The translations under genes were made by a program, and so were the position numbers. A stretch of DNA of 6,169 nt from Actinomycetales bacterium (GTDB taxonomy: Bacteria > Actinomycetota > Actinomycetes > Mycobacteriales > Mycobacteriaceae), in contig DUOR01000127.1 of NCBI GenBank assembly GCA_012838715.1, positions 1-6,169 on the forward strand, written 5' to 3'. The stretch's first letter is position 1. Every line of letters starts with the position of its first letter. Below are positions 1 through 5,745 of this stretch, piece after piece. Below the pieces are notes generated by a model. It was not told the origin of the DNA and did no database searches. It worked only from the letters and a program-made list of their open reading frames with translations.

Positions 1-512
1 CCGAAACCGGCGGCGCCGCAACCGGCGGCGCCGCAACCGAAGGCGCCGAAAGCACCCGAACCGGAACCGCCGCAACCCCCGACCTCCCCGAGCCCCCGCA
101 CCCCGAGGCGCCCTGGCGCGCGGCCCGCACCCGAATCACGTACCTCGGCCCGGTCGCGGCGGACATCGGTGACGTCCTGCCGTCGATGTTCGGCGGCGTC
201 CACGGCGCGACCTGCGCGTGCGGCACCTGCGGCACGCGGATGACGGTGGGGAAGTGGCGCCTCGAGCCCGCGACGGGCCGCACGCATCAGCTGCGCGCCA
301 CGATGGCGCACCTCGGGTACCCGATTCTCGGCGACGACACCTATCCCGAGGATCTCGGCCTCGACCTCGGGAACGTGACGCGGGTGCTGAGGCTCGTCGC
401 CACCGAATTGCTTTACGACGACCCGCTCGACGGCCGGCCCCGCACCTGGCGCTCCCGCCGCGACGTCACGGACCCCGCGAAGGATCCCGTGGTGGCCCCG
501 GACGCCGGCTAG
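1..512 (+). CDS. RluA-family RNA pseudouridine synthase, C-terminal part (5' end outside window)
   Basis: The reading frame is open from base 3 and stops with TAG at 510-512. The signature is the RluA-family C-terminal block: WRLEPATGRTHQLRATMAHL, then GYPILGDDTYP, and a final beta segment LRLVATELLYDDPLDGRPR. The TGRTHQ-R and G-P-GD--Y elements are the usual end of the pseudouridine synthase fold, which isomerises uridine in rRNA or tRNA. The catalytic HRLD motif would lie upstream, outside the window. Two oddities stand out. A Gly/Ala/Thr-rich stretch (bases 3-75) is built from a 15-bp tandem repeat. Also, between ARTRITYLG and the GKWRLEP strand there is an extra segment of about 35 residues holding a C-x-C-x2-C cluster (Cys codons at 213, 219 and 228), where other family members as I recall them have only a short turn. 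The family call is firm; which RNA it modifies cannot be told. Confidence 0.87.
   Translation, partial: ETGGAATGGAATEGAESTRTGTAATPDLPEPPHPEAPWRAARTRITYLGPVAADIGDVLPSMFGGVHGATCACGTCGTRMTVGKWRLEPATGRTHQLRATMAHLGYPILGDDTYPEDLGLDLGNVTRVLRLVATELLYDDPLDGRPRTWRSRRDVTDPAKDPVVAPDAG
6..50 (+). repeat. 15-bp in-frame tandem repeat inside the pseudouridine synthase gene
   Basis: Two perfect copies of ACCGGCGGCGCCGCA (6-20 and 21-35) are followed by a degenerate third copy (36-50). Translated, they give TGGAA, TGGAA, TEGAE. The period is a multiple of three, so changes in copy number would keep the frame. The repeat may start further upstream, outside the window. Confidence 0.85.
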
Positions 513-672
513 GCCCCGTCGGAAAGCGCCCGCCGGAGCGCGTCCGCCGGAGTGCGCCCGCTGGAAGGTTCGTGCCGGAACCCCGCCAACCAGTGCCCGC
601 CGGAGCGCGCGAACGGGTGCGGCGGCGGGGTCACCCGGCGCGTCGGGATTACCCGGGCGGGCATTACGGCGA

Positions 673-678
673 TAGGCT
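673..678 (+). promoter_or_regulatory. Candidate -10 hexamer (TAGGCT) for the cutinase gene
   Basis: TAGGCT fits the loose actinobacterial TANNNT -10 pattern and would give a 5' leader of about 30 nt, enough to carry the Shine-Dalgarno sequence at 706-710. The best -35 guess is TTACCC at 649-654 with an 18-bp spacer, a weak match. TATTGT at 696-701 is an alternative -10, but it would put the transcript start within the ribosome binding site. Confidence 0.3.
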
Positions 679-705
679 TCTCTTGGTCATAAACGTATTG
701 TCACC

Positions 706-710
706 AGGAG
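706..710 (+). promoter_or_regulatory. Shine-Dalgarno sequence of the cutinase gene
   Basis: AGGAG lies 6 nt before the ATG at 717. This spacing selects that ATG over the TTG at 714 just before it. It is also the clear contrast with the minus-strand dapD and aroP genes, which lack such a site. Confidence 0.8.
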
Positions 711-716
711 TTTTTG

Positions 717-1892
717 ATGCGCATTAAGGGTGCCGGACGTCGCGCGTCCGTGGTGCTCGCGGCCGTCGCCATCGCGGCCGCCCCCGTGCTGTCCCTCGCC
801 CCCGCGACGGCGGCGCCGGTCGACTCGTCGAGCGGGTCCCCGATTGACGGTTCGGACTCCGGGTCGGCCGCCGGTTCTGACTCCGGTTCGGACTTGGGCC
901 CGAACTTGGGCACGGATTCCGGTTCGGACCTCGGCGCTCTCCTGTCGGAGCCGCCGACGGTGCCCTACGAGCCGCCGCAGCTGGAGCACGGCGGCGTCCG
1001 CAGCCCCGTCATCCCCGCCGCCGCATGGAACGGCGCGGAACGGGCGATTGGCCGCGCGATGGGCGCGGACCTCGGCATGGACGCCTTCGCCGATCACGAA
1101 TGCACGCCCATGACCGTCATCCACGTCCCGGGCAGCGGCGAAACCAACGAGCAGCGCGGCCCCGACGTGCCGCACGGCCGCATCGTCTCCGGGCTGGGCC
1201 ACGACCTGGCCGCGGAGTTCGGCGACGAAATCCGCAACCTGTACCTGCCGTACCCCTCGGACGCGTTCCTCACCACGAACTACAAGGCTTCCGCCGGCCG
1301 CGGCGTCGAATTGCTCGGCCAACTCGTCGACACCGTCAACGACGCGTGCCCGACGACGTCGTTCGTATTCACCGGCTACTCGCAGGGCGCGGACATCATC
1401 GACGGCTGGGCCGAAAGCTCCCTGGCCGGGACGTCGGCGGTGGCGCCGGATCGCGTCATCGCCATCGCGACGTTCGGCAACCCGCGCCGCGGCAACGACG
1501 TCGCCGTCACCCACGGCACCGCGTCGGCCGAAAGCCGCGGCATGCTCGGGGCCCGCGACACCACCTGGGGAGCGCTGACGGATCGCGTCTTCGACTCCTG
1601 CCATGACGGCGACCTGTGGTGCAACGCGACGCCGGCCATGCGGCGCATCGCCCCGGACGTCATGTCCGCCTCCTTCAACCCGCGCGACGCCGCCGGCACT
1701 CGCGCCGCGATCGAGGCGGTCGTCGGCCCGGAGGCCCTCACCGACCCGGAGACCCGCGAAGCGGTGAACGACCTGCTCGTCTTCCTCCTCGACGGCTCAT
1801 CCGGTCATCTGCAGTACGAGACCGAGGAAGGCGGCATTCCCTCGGCCCGCGCCGCCGCCCGCGAGTTCCTCATCGAGCGCATGAAGAACTGA
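717..1892 (+). CDS. Secreted cutinase-family serine esterase
   Basis: The product is 391 residues. Residues 1-33 form a Sec-type signal peptide: RIKGAGRRA as the basic part, a hydrophobic core of about 20 residues, and a likely cut after ATAA. A Ser/Asp/Gly-rich linker follows (about 36-75), then the alpha/beta-hydrolase core. The GYSQGA elbow places the nucleophile at Ser222. CHDGDLWC (295-302) matches the family's Cys-bracketed catalytic Asp loop (probably Asp299), and SGHLQYE gives the catalytic His364. Cys129 and Cys211 sit where the first conserved cutinase disulfide is expected. Family members in mycolate-containing bacteria hydrolyse ester bonds of lipids or cell-envelope components; the substrate here is unknown. 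At 391 residues it is longer than fungal cutinases (about 200), because of the linker and C-terminal additions such as residues 303-355. The ATG at 717 has a good Shine-Dalgarno. The gene converges on dapD with 13 bp between stop codons. Confidence 0.9.
   Translation: MRIKGAGRRASVVLAAVAIAAAPVLSLAPATAAPVDSSSGSPIDGSDSGSAAGSDSGSDLGPNLGTDSGSDLGALLSEPPTVPYEPPQLEHGGVRSPVIPAAAWNGAERAIGRAMGADLGMDAFADHECTPMTVIHVPGSGETNEQRGPDVPHGRIVSGLGHDLAAEFGDEIRNLYLPYPSDAFLTTNYKASAGRGVELLGQLVDTVNDACPTTSFVFTGYSQGADIIDGWAESSLAGTSAVAPDRVIAIATFGNPRRGNDVAVTHGTASAESRGMLGARDTTWGALTDRVFDSCHDGDLWCNATPAMRRIAPDVMSASFNPRDAAGTRAAIEAVVGPEALTDPETREAVNDLLVFLLDGSSGHLQYETEEGGIPSARAAAREFLIERMKN
849..935 (+). repeat. Ser-Asp-Gly repeat tract encoding the cutinase linker
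   Basis: This stretch codes for residues 45-73, with repeated GSDSGS, GSDSGSD and TDSGSDLG units. At DNA level, variants of GACTCCGGTTCGGAC recur. It separates the signal peptide from the catalytic domain and is probably a flexible, acidic spacer. Confidence 0.75.
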
Positions 1893-1905
1893 CGCGGGTT
1901 AGCGC

Positions 1906-2907
1906 TCAGTTCGCGTGCAGGTCGGGGTTGAGCTCGATGCCGCGGCCTTCGTGGGGGACGACCTCCACCTCACCGGTGCGGGAGTTGCGGCGGAACAGGA
2001 TGTTCGACTTGCCCGCCAGCTCCACGGCCTTGAGGGTGGTGGTCTCGCCGTTCAGGTGGACGGTGCACTTCGTGCCGCCGGTGACGTACAGGCCGGCCTC
2101 GACGACGCAATCGTCGCCGAGCGAAATGCCGATGCCCGCGTTCGCGCCGATGAGGCACCGCTCGCCGACGGTGATCATCTCCTTGCCGCCGCCGGACATG
2201 GTGCCCATGATGGACGCGCCGCCGCCGACGTCGGAACCGTCGCCGATGATGACGCCCGAGGACACGCGGCCCTCGATCATCGACTCGCCGAGCGTGCCGG
2301 CGTTGAAGTTGACGAAGCCCTCGTGCATCACGGTCGTCCCCTCCGCCAGGTGCGCGCCCAGGCGCACGCGGTCGGCGTCGGCGATGCGCACGCCGCTGGG
2401 CATGACGTAGTCGATCATGCGGGGGAACTTGTCCACGCCGAAGATGGTCAGCGAGCCGCGCTCCTGCAGCTTTGACCGCACCTCCTCGAAACCCTCCACG
2501 GCGCAGGGGCCGTAGTTCGTCCACACCACGTTCTGCAGCAGGCCGAAAATGCCCTCGACGTTGACCTCGCGCGGGCAGTTCAGGCGGTGCGACAGCAGGT
2601 GCAGCCGCAGGTACGCGTCGTAGGCGTCGATGGGCGGGCAATGCAGGCAGGGGATGTCCACGCGCACGGCGACGCGGTGGGTGCCCCGGTCGGTGTCCTC
2701 GCCGATGAGCGGCGCGAAGTACGCGCAGCTCTCCGGCAGATCCGCCGGCGCGAGAAGCATGGTGGACGTGGACTTCTGACCGTCATTGTCGCGGTCCGGG
2801 GCCTCCTCGCGGGGCTCGGTCAGTTCCGGGCTGGGGAACCAGGCGTCGAGGACCGCCCCGTCATGGGCGAGGGTCGCAAGGCCGTACGAATGTGCGCCGA
2901 AAGTCAT
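1906..2907 (-). CDS. dapD: 2,3,4,5-tetrahydropyridine-2,6-dicarboxylate N-succinyltransferase
   Basis: The 333-residue product is an actinobacterial-type DapD, which moves succinyl from succinyl-CoA to tetrahydrodipicolinate in lysine and meso-diaminopimelate synthesis. It acts in the cytoplasm, typically as a trimer. The N-terminal domain ([17 protein letters not shown], then [13 protein letters not shown] at 97-109) leads into a left-handed beta-helix. Here lie [32 protein letters not shown] (Glu196, matching the proposed catalytic Glu of the M. tuberculosis enzyme), the glycine-rich [20 protein letters not shown] (223-242) and a C-terminus [13 protein letters not shown]...ELNPDLHAN. From memory it aligns with M. 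tuberculosis DapD over its whole length, apart from an acidic insert near residues 31-50. The start at 2907 is favoured because TACATT lies 6 nt upstream and no Shine-Dalgarno is visible, suggesting a leaderless mRNA. A diverged paralogue lies beyond aroP. I see no terminator before the convergent cutinase gene. Confidence 0.96.
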   Translation of the reverse strand: MTFGAHSYGLATLAHDGAVLDAWFPSPELTEPREEAPDRDNDGQKSTSTMLLAPADLPESCAYFAPLIGEDTDRGTHRVAVRVDIPCLHCPPIDAYDAYLRLHLLSHRLNCPREVNVEGIFGLLQNVVWTNYGPCAVEGFEEVRSKLQERGSLTIFGVDKFPRMIDYVMPSGVRIADADRVRLGAHLAEGTTVMHEGFVNFNAGTLGESMIEGRVSSGVIIGDGSDVGGGASIMGTMSGGGKEMITVGERCLIGANAGIGISLGDDCVVEAGLYVTGGTKCTVHLNGETTTLKAVELAGKSNILFRRNSRTGEVEVVPHEGRGIELNPDLHAN

Positions 2908-2913
2908 GCATCA

Positions 2914-2919
2914 AATGTA
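2914..2919 (-). promoter_or_regulatory. Leaderless promoter -10 (TACATT) of dapD
   Basis: On the minus strand, TACATT ends 6 nt before the dapD ATG at 2907. That places the expected transcript start at or within a base or so of the start codon. No purine-rich ribosome binding site lies between. A convincing -35 was not found at 17-18 bp, which is common in corynebacterial promoters. Confidence 0.6.
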
Positions 2920-2987
2920 GCGCCGTTCACCCGGTGGGTAGGGCGATCCGCCGGCGATATGAAAAAGATCACCGCCCCAAACGGCAA

Positions 2988-3024
2988 CGGCCCCGCTCAC
3001 CCGTTCGGACGGGAGGCGGGGCCG
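2988..3024 (-). terminator. GC-rich hairpin downstream of aroP, possible terminator
   Basis: CGGCCCCGC (2988-2996) pairs perfectly with GCGGGGCCG (3016-3024). Inside, CCCGT (3000-3004) pairs with ACGGG (3009-3013) around a TCGG loop, with a small internal loop of TCA against AG. It lies 84 nt after the aroP stop. The nearest T run on the minus strand (complement of 2962-2966) is about 20 nt past the stem, so a classic intrinsic terminator is not certain. It would separate aroP transcription from the dapD promoter. Confidence 0.55.
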
Positions 3025-3062
3025 CAGTGGCGCGGGGCGGGGCGGAGCCAATCGGGCGCAGC

Positions 3063-3117
3063 GCCAATCCGGCGCCCATCCGGCGCCAATCCGGCGCTAA
3101 TCCAGCACTAATCCAGC
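3063..3117 (-). repeat. Five 11-bp tandem repeats overlapping the end of aroP
   Basis: Plus-strand units are GCCAATCCGGC (3063-3073), GCCCATCCGGC, GCCAATCCGGC, GCTAATCCAGC and ACTAATCCAGC (ending at 3117), head to tail with no gaps. A further related unit, GCCAATCGGGC, lies at 3047-3057, out of register. The last unit contains the aroP stop codon and its final codons. The 11-bp period is close to one DNA turn, so the units would lie on one face of the helix. Confidence 0.85.
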
Positions 3118-4619
3118 ACGTTGTTCCGCGCGCGCTCGTGGATGCGGGCGTCGGGCCGGGCCTTGCCGCGGGACCGGGCGGTCAGGACCGCCAGCGCGAC
3201 GAGCACCAGGCACACCAGGACGACGGCGATGACCTGTTCGCGGGCCGTTTCGTCGAAAAGCATCATGAGGGTCAGCCCCATGATCAGCAGCACGGCCAGC
3301 CACGACAACCACGGGTACGCCCAAATTTTGACTGTCAGTTCGCCGTTGGCCTCCATCCGCGGGCGCAGCTTGATCTGCGACAGGGCGATGAACAGCCAAA
3401 TGACCAGCAGGCAGCCGCCGACGGCGTTGAGCAGGAACACCAGCACGGCCGAGCCGTCGAGGACGATCTGCAGGCCGACGGACAGGAACGCGAACGCCAT
3501 CGACATGATGACCGCGCGGTGCGGCACGGCCTGCGAGTTCTGCGAGCCGAAGAAGCGGGGCGCCTCGCCGCGGCGGGACATCGAGTACACGAGGCGGGAC
3601 GTGGCGTAAATCTGCGCGTTGAACGCGGAGAGCAGCGCCAGCACGATGACGGCCTCCATCAGCCCGACGACGCCGGGGATGCCCGCCTGCTGCAGCACCA
3701 GCGTGAACGGGGACTGGGCGGCGGTGTCGGCGGCGTTGATGGCCTCGTAGGGCAGCAGCGTGATGATCACCAGCACGCAGCCGATGTAGAAGATGCCGAT
3801 GCGCACGATGACCGACTTCACCGCCGCGGCGATGGAACGCTTCGGGTCCTCCGACTCGGCGGCCGCGATGGTCACGATTTCAATGCCGCCGAACGCGAAC
3901 GCCACGGCCAGCAGGCCCGCCGCGATGCCGGAGACGCCGTTGGGCAGGAAGCCCGACTCGGCGATGTTCTGCGTGCCGACGAACGTGGTGCCGGGCAGCA
4001 GGCCGAAGAACAGCAGCACGCCGATCACGATGAACCCGATGATCACCGCGACCTTGATGAACGCGAACCAGAACTCGAACTCGCCGAATCCGCGCACGTT
4101 GACCAGGTTGACCACGGCGAAGAACGCCACGCAGATGAGGCCCGGAATCCATCCCGGGATGCCCCACCAGGCGCCCATGATTGCGCCGGCGCCGGTGATT
4201 TCGGCGCCGAGCACCATGATCAGCATGAACCAGTACAGCCAGCCGAGGACGAATCCGGCGGATCGGCCGAACGCCATTTCGGCGTACGTGGAGAAGGCCC
4301 CGGACGCGGGGCGGGCGGCGGCCATCTCGCCGAGCATGGTCATCACCAGGACGACGATGGTGCCCGCCGCGAGGTAGGAGATGAGGACGCCCGGGCCGGC
4401 GGCGTTGATGCCGACGCCGGTGCCCAGGAACAGGCCGGCGCCGATCGCCGACCCGAGGCCCATCATGGTCAGGTGGCGGACCTTGAGCCCCTTGCCGAGC
4501 TCCGCGTGGGAAGGGTCACCGCCGACGGACGCGGCGTCGGGGTGCGCCTTGCCGGGGTTTGCGCCGTCGAGCCGCACGCCGGAGGGACGTGGGCCGTCGG
4601 GGGAATTGGAATCGGTCAT
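3108..4619 (-). CDS. aroP: Aromatic amino acid permease, AroP type
   Basis: The product is 503 residues from the ATG at 4619, an APC-superfamily amino acid permease with about 12 membrane segments. It should import phenylalanine, tyrosine and tryptophan by proton symport across the inner membrane. The core starts at LGKGLKVRHLTMMGLGSAIG, with the unwound first helix GSAIGAGLFLGTGVG (56-70). Then come GEMAAARPASGAFSTYAEMAFG, NLVNVRGFGEFEFWFAFIKV and the sixth helix AFAFGGIEIVTIAAAESEDP (240-259), followed by SAFNAQIYATSRLVYSMSRRGEAPR. From memory this matches C. glutamicum AroP closely, and the gene also neighbours dap genes there. Three in-frame ATGs exist (4643, 4631, 4619). I chose 4619 because TAATGT lies 8 nt upstream and none of the ATGs has a Shine-Dalgarno. 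An oddity is a hydrophilic extension of about 40 residues before the core. Related permeases for other amino acids cannot be fully excluded. Confidence 0.9.
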   Translation of the reverse strand: MTDSNSPDGPRPSGVRLDGANPGKAHPDAASVGGDPSHAELGKGLKVRHLTMMGLGSAIGAGLFLGTGVGINAAGPGVLISYLAAGTIVVLVMTMLGEMAAARPASGAFSTYAEMAFGRSAGFVLGWLYWFMLIMVLGAEITGAGAIMGAWWGIPGWIPGLICVAFFAVVNLVNVRGFGEFEFWFAFIKVAVIIGFIVIGVLLFFGLLPGTTFVGTQNIAESGFLPNGVSGIAAGLLAVAFAFGGIEIVTIAAAESEDPKRSIAAAVKSVIVRIGIFYIGCVLVIITLLPYEAINAADTAAQSPFTLVLQQAGIPGVVGLMEAVIVLALLSAFNAQIYATSRLVYSMSRRGEAPRFFGSQNSQAVPHRAVIMSMAFAFLSVGLQIVLDGSAVLVFLLNAVGGCLLVIWLFIALSQIKLRPRMEANGELTVKIWAYPWLSWLAVLLIMGLTLMMLFDETAREQVIAVVLVCLVLVALAVLTARSRGKARPDARIHERARNNVLD

Positions 4620-4627
4620 GTACAGGG

Positions 4628-4633
4628 ACATTA
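4628..4633 (-). promoter_or_regulatory. Leaderless promoter -10 (TAATGT) of aroP
   Basis: On the minus strand, TAATGT ends 8 nt before the ATG at 4619, so transcription would begin at or just before that codon. If used, the two ATGs further upstream (4643 and 4631) would not be in the mRNA. No strong -35 is visible. Confidence 0.5.
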
Positions 4634-4698
4634 CTACCGCCATTCACCGACGCATTTCACGGCCGCCCCGCTTCACGAACGCAGCCACCGACGGGAAA

Positions 4699-4721
4699 CC
4701 CGGCGCCCGGGGGGCGCCGGG
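4699..4721 (-). terminator. Perfect 10-bp GC hairpin downstream of the second dapD-like gene
   Basis: CCCGGCGCCC (4699-4708) and GGGCGCCGGG (4712-4721) form a perfect 10-bp stem with a 3-nt loop. On the minus strand the stem is followed by only TTT and then CCC, so it is a weak intrinsic terminator at best. It lies about 85 nt past the stop of the gene at 4806-5732 and upstream of aroP. Its right arm lies within the first copy of the 29-bp direct repeat. Confidence 0.5.
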
Positions 4722-4793
4722 CGTGAACGTCGGCAAGCGGTGGAGGGGCGCCGGGCGTGAACGTCGGCAAGCGTCGGCAAGCGTCGGCAAGCG
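4711..4793. repeat. 29-bp direct repeat pair plus 10-bp triplication
   Basis: A 29-bp sequence, beginning GGGGCGCCGGGCGTGAACGT and ending CGGCAAGCG, occurs perfectly at 4711-4739 and 4745-4773, a period of 34 bp. The tail of the second copy is expanded into three perfect tandem units of GTCGGCAAGC (4763-4772, 4773-4782, 4783-4792). The cluster ends 12 bp before the stop of the flanking dapD-like gene and contains no convincing gene. Confidence 0.9.
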
Positions 4794-4805
4794 AACGGGG
4801 AGGCG

Positions 4806-5732
4806 CTACACCTCGGTGGCGCGCATGCAGACGGCGGCGAAGTCCGGGTGGCGGAAGAAGTGCATGCGGTCGCGGCCGTCGAGTTCCCACGCGGAGACGC
4901 GGCGGCCCTCGTCGACGAGTTCCACGGGGGTGTCCTTGTCGATGAGGATGTTCTTGTCGATGTGGCAGTCGTCGCCGAGGTTCACGCCGACGGTGCCGGC
5001 GGACACGCCGATGGTGCAGTGGCGCCCGACGCTGAGGGGGATGCGGCGGCCGCGTTCGTCGTGGCGCGCCATGACGGTGCCGGCGAGGCCGATGGTGGTC
5101 TGCTCGCCCAGCACGACGCCGGACGACAGGCGGCCCTCGATCTTGCAGGGGCCCAGCGAACCGGAGTTGAGGGAGACGAAGCCCTCGCGCAGGACGGTGG
5201 TGCCCGGCGCGAGGTAGGCGCCGAGGCGGACGCGTTCGGCTTCGGCGATGCGCACGCCCGACGGCACGACGTAGTCGACCATCCGCGGCATGCGATCGAT
5301 GGAGTACACGTGGATCAGGCCGCGCATGCGGAGGTTGGTGCGCAGCGCCTCGAAGTTGTCGGGGAGGCAGGGGCCCTTGTTGGTCCAGGCGACGATGTTC
5401 AGCTCGTCGAAGACGTCCACCGTGTTGATGGTGTGCGGCTTGACGATGCGGTGCGACAGCAGGTGCAGCCGCAGGTACGCGTCGTGGGAGTCGACCGGGG
5501 GTTTCGACAGGTCCTCGATGGTGGTCCGCACGGCGACCTGTTCGACGCGGCGGTCCTCGTCGAGGAGTACCTGGCGCAGCAGCTGCGGGGTCAGGTCCTG
5601 CGCACCGAGGCGGACGGTGCGCGAGTCGGTGACAGTGTCGTCGAGCTTGGGGTCGGGGTACCACGTGTCCAGCACCGTGCCATCCATGGCGATGTTGGCG
5701 ATACCCGTGGCCGAGGCACCAGTTGTCATCAT
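4806..5732 (-). CDS. Diverged DapD-like N-succinyltransferase paralogue
   Basis: The product is 308 residues from the ATG at 5732 (307 from the adjacent ATG at 5729). It has the architecture of actinobacterial Dap[34 protein letters not shown] (84-96), IVAWTNKGPC, PRMVDYVVPSGVRIAEAERV and REGFVSLNSGSLG with the conserved Glu183. From about residue 209 it departs. The glycine-rich GGGASIMG segment of the neighbouring DapD is replaced by EQTTIGLAGTVMARHDERGR, and the C-terminus ends HFFRHPDFAAVCMRATEV instead of the LFRRNS...NPDLHAN tail. It may be an acyltransferase with a changed acyl donor, a second subunit working with DapD, or inactive. I recall corynebacteria carrying such a paralogue near dapE. 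GGAGG sits 1 nt from the first ATG and 4 nt from the second, while TAGTAT 7 nt upstream of 5732 suggests a leaderless message. Confidence 0.85.
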   Translation of the reverse strand: MMTTGASATGIANIAMDGTVLDTWYPDPKLDDTVTDSRTVRLGAQDLTPQLLRQVLLDEDRRVEQVAVRTTIEDLSKPPVDSHDAYLRLHLLSHRIVKPHTINTVDVFDELNIVAWTNKGPCLPDNFEALRTNLRMRGLIHVYSIDRMPRMVDYVVPSGVRIAEAERVRLGAYLAPGTTVLREGFVSLNSGSLGPCKIEGRLSSGVVLGEQTTIGLAGTVMARHDERGRRIPLSVGRHCTIGVSAGTVGVNLGDDCHIDKNILIDKDTPVELVDEGRRVSAWELDGRDRMHFFRHPDFAAVCMRATEV

Positions 5733-5739
5733 GCCTCCG

Positions 5740-5745
5740 ATACTA
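5740..5745 (-). promoter_or_regulatory. Promoter -10 (TAGTAT) of the second dapD-like gene
   Basis: On the minus strand, TAGTAT ends 7 nt before the ATG at 5732, the distance expected for transcription starting at the start codon. GGAGG (complement of 5734-5738) falls between the hexamer and the ATG, so it would mostly not be in the mRNA if this promoter is used. It could serve only transcripts starting further upstream. No clear -35 is seen. Confidence 0.55.

Larger units (their letters stand above)
513..716. other. Non-coding gap with dispersed GC-rich 15-bp repeats
   Basis: I see no gene between the pseudouridine synthase and the cutinase. The sequence GCCCGCCGGAGCGCG occurs perfectly at 528-542 and 595-609, with a degenerate copy (TCCGCCGGAGTGCG) at 543-556. 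CCCCGCC at 581-587 could pair with GGCGGGG at 624-630, but the loop is 36 nt and no T run follows, so it is a poor terminator candidate. The last 50 bases become AT-richer and hold the start signals of the cutinase gene. Confidence 0.6.

Noticed and set aside
687..1604. Long minus-strand open frame opposite the cutinase gene
   Set aside because: Its product is Arg/Val/Gly-rich with no domain. It is the antisense shadow of a well-supported gene in high-GC DNA, where stop codons are rare.
2908..2940. Lysine riboswitch or attenuator upstream of dapD
   Set aside because: The apparent leaderless promoter leaves no 5' untranslated RNA, and I see no riboswitch-like structure or Lys-rich leader peptide.
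2946..2958. Palindromic CGCCGGCG with flanking GGCGAT repeats upstream of dapD as an operator
   Set aside because: Short GC palindromes are frequent by chance at this base composition, and I recognise no known regulator site.
2892..4760. 622-codon plus-strand open frame opposite aroP
   Set aside because: The translation is dominated by His, Asp, Gln and Arg, typical of antisense to a membrane protein gene. The opposite strand encodes a clear AroP.
4711..4793. Possible CRISPR array
   Set aside because: Only two 29-bp copies separated by 5 bp, then a 10-bp tandem. There are no unique spacers of normal size and no cas genes.
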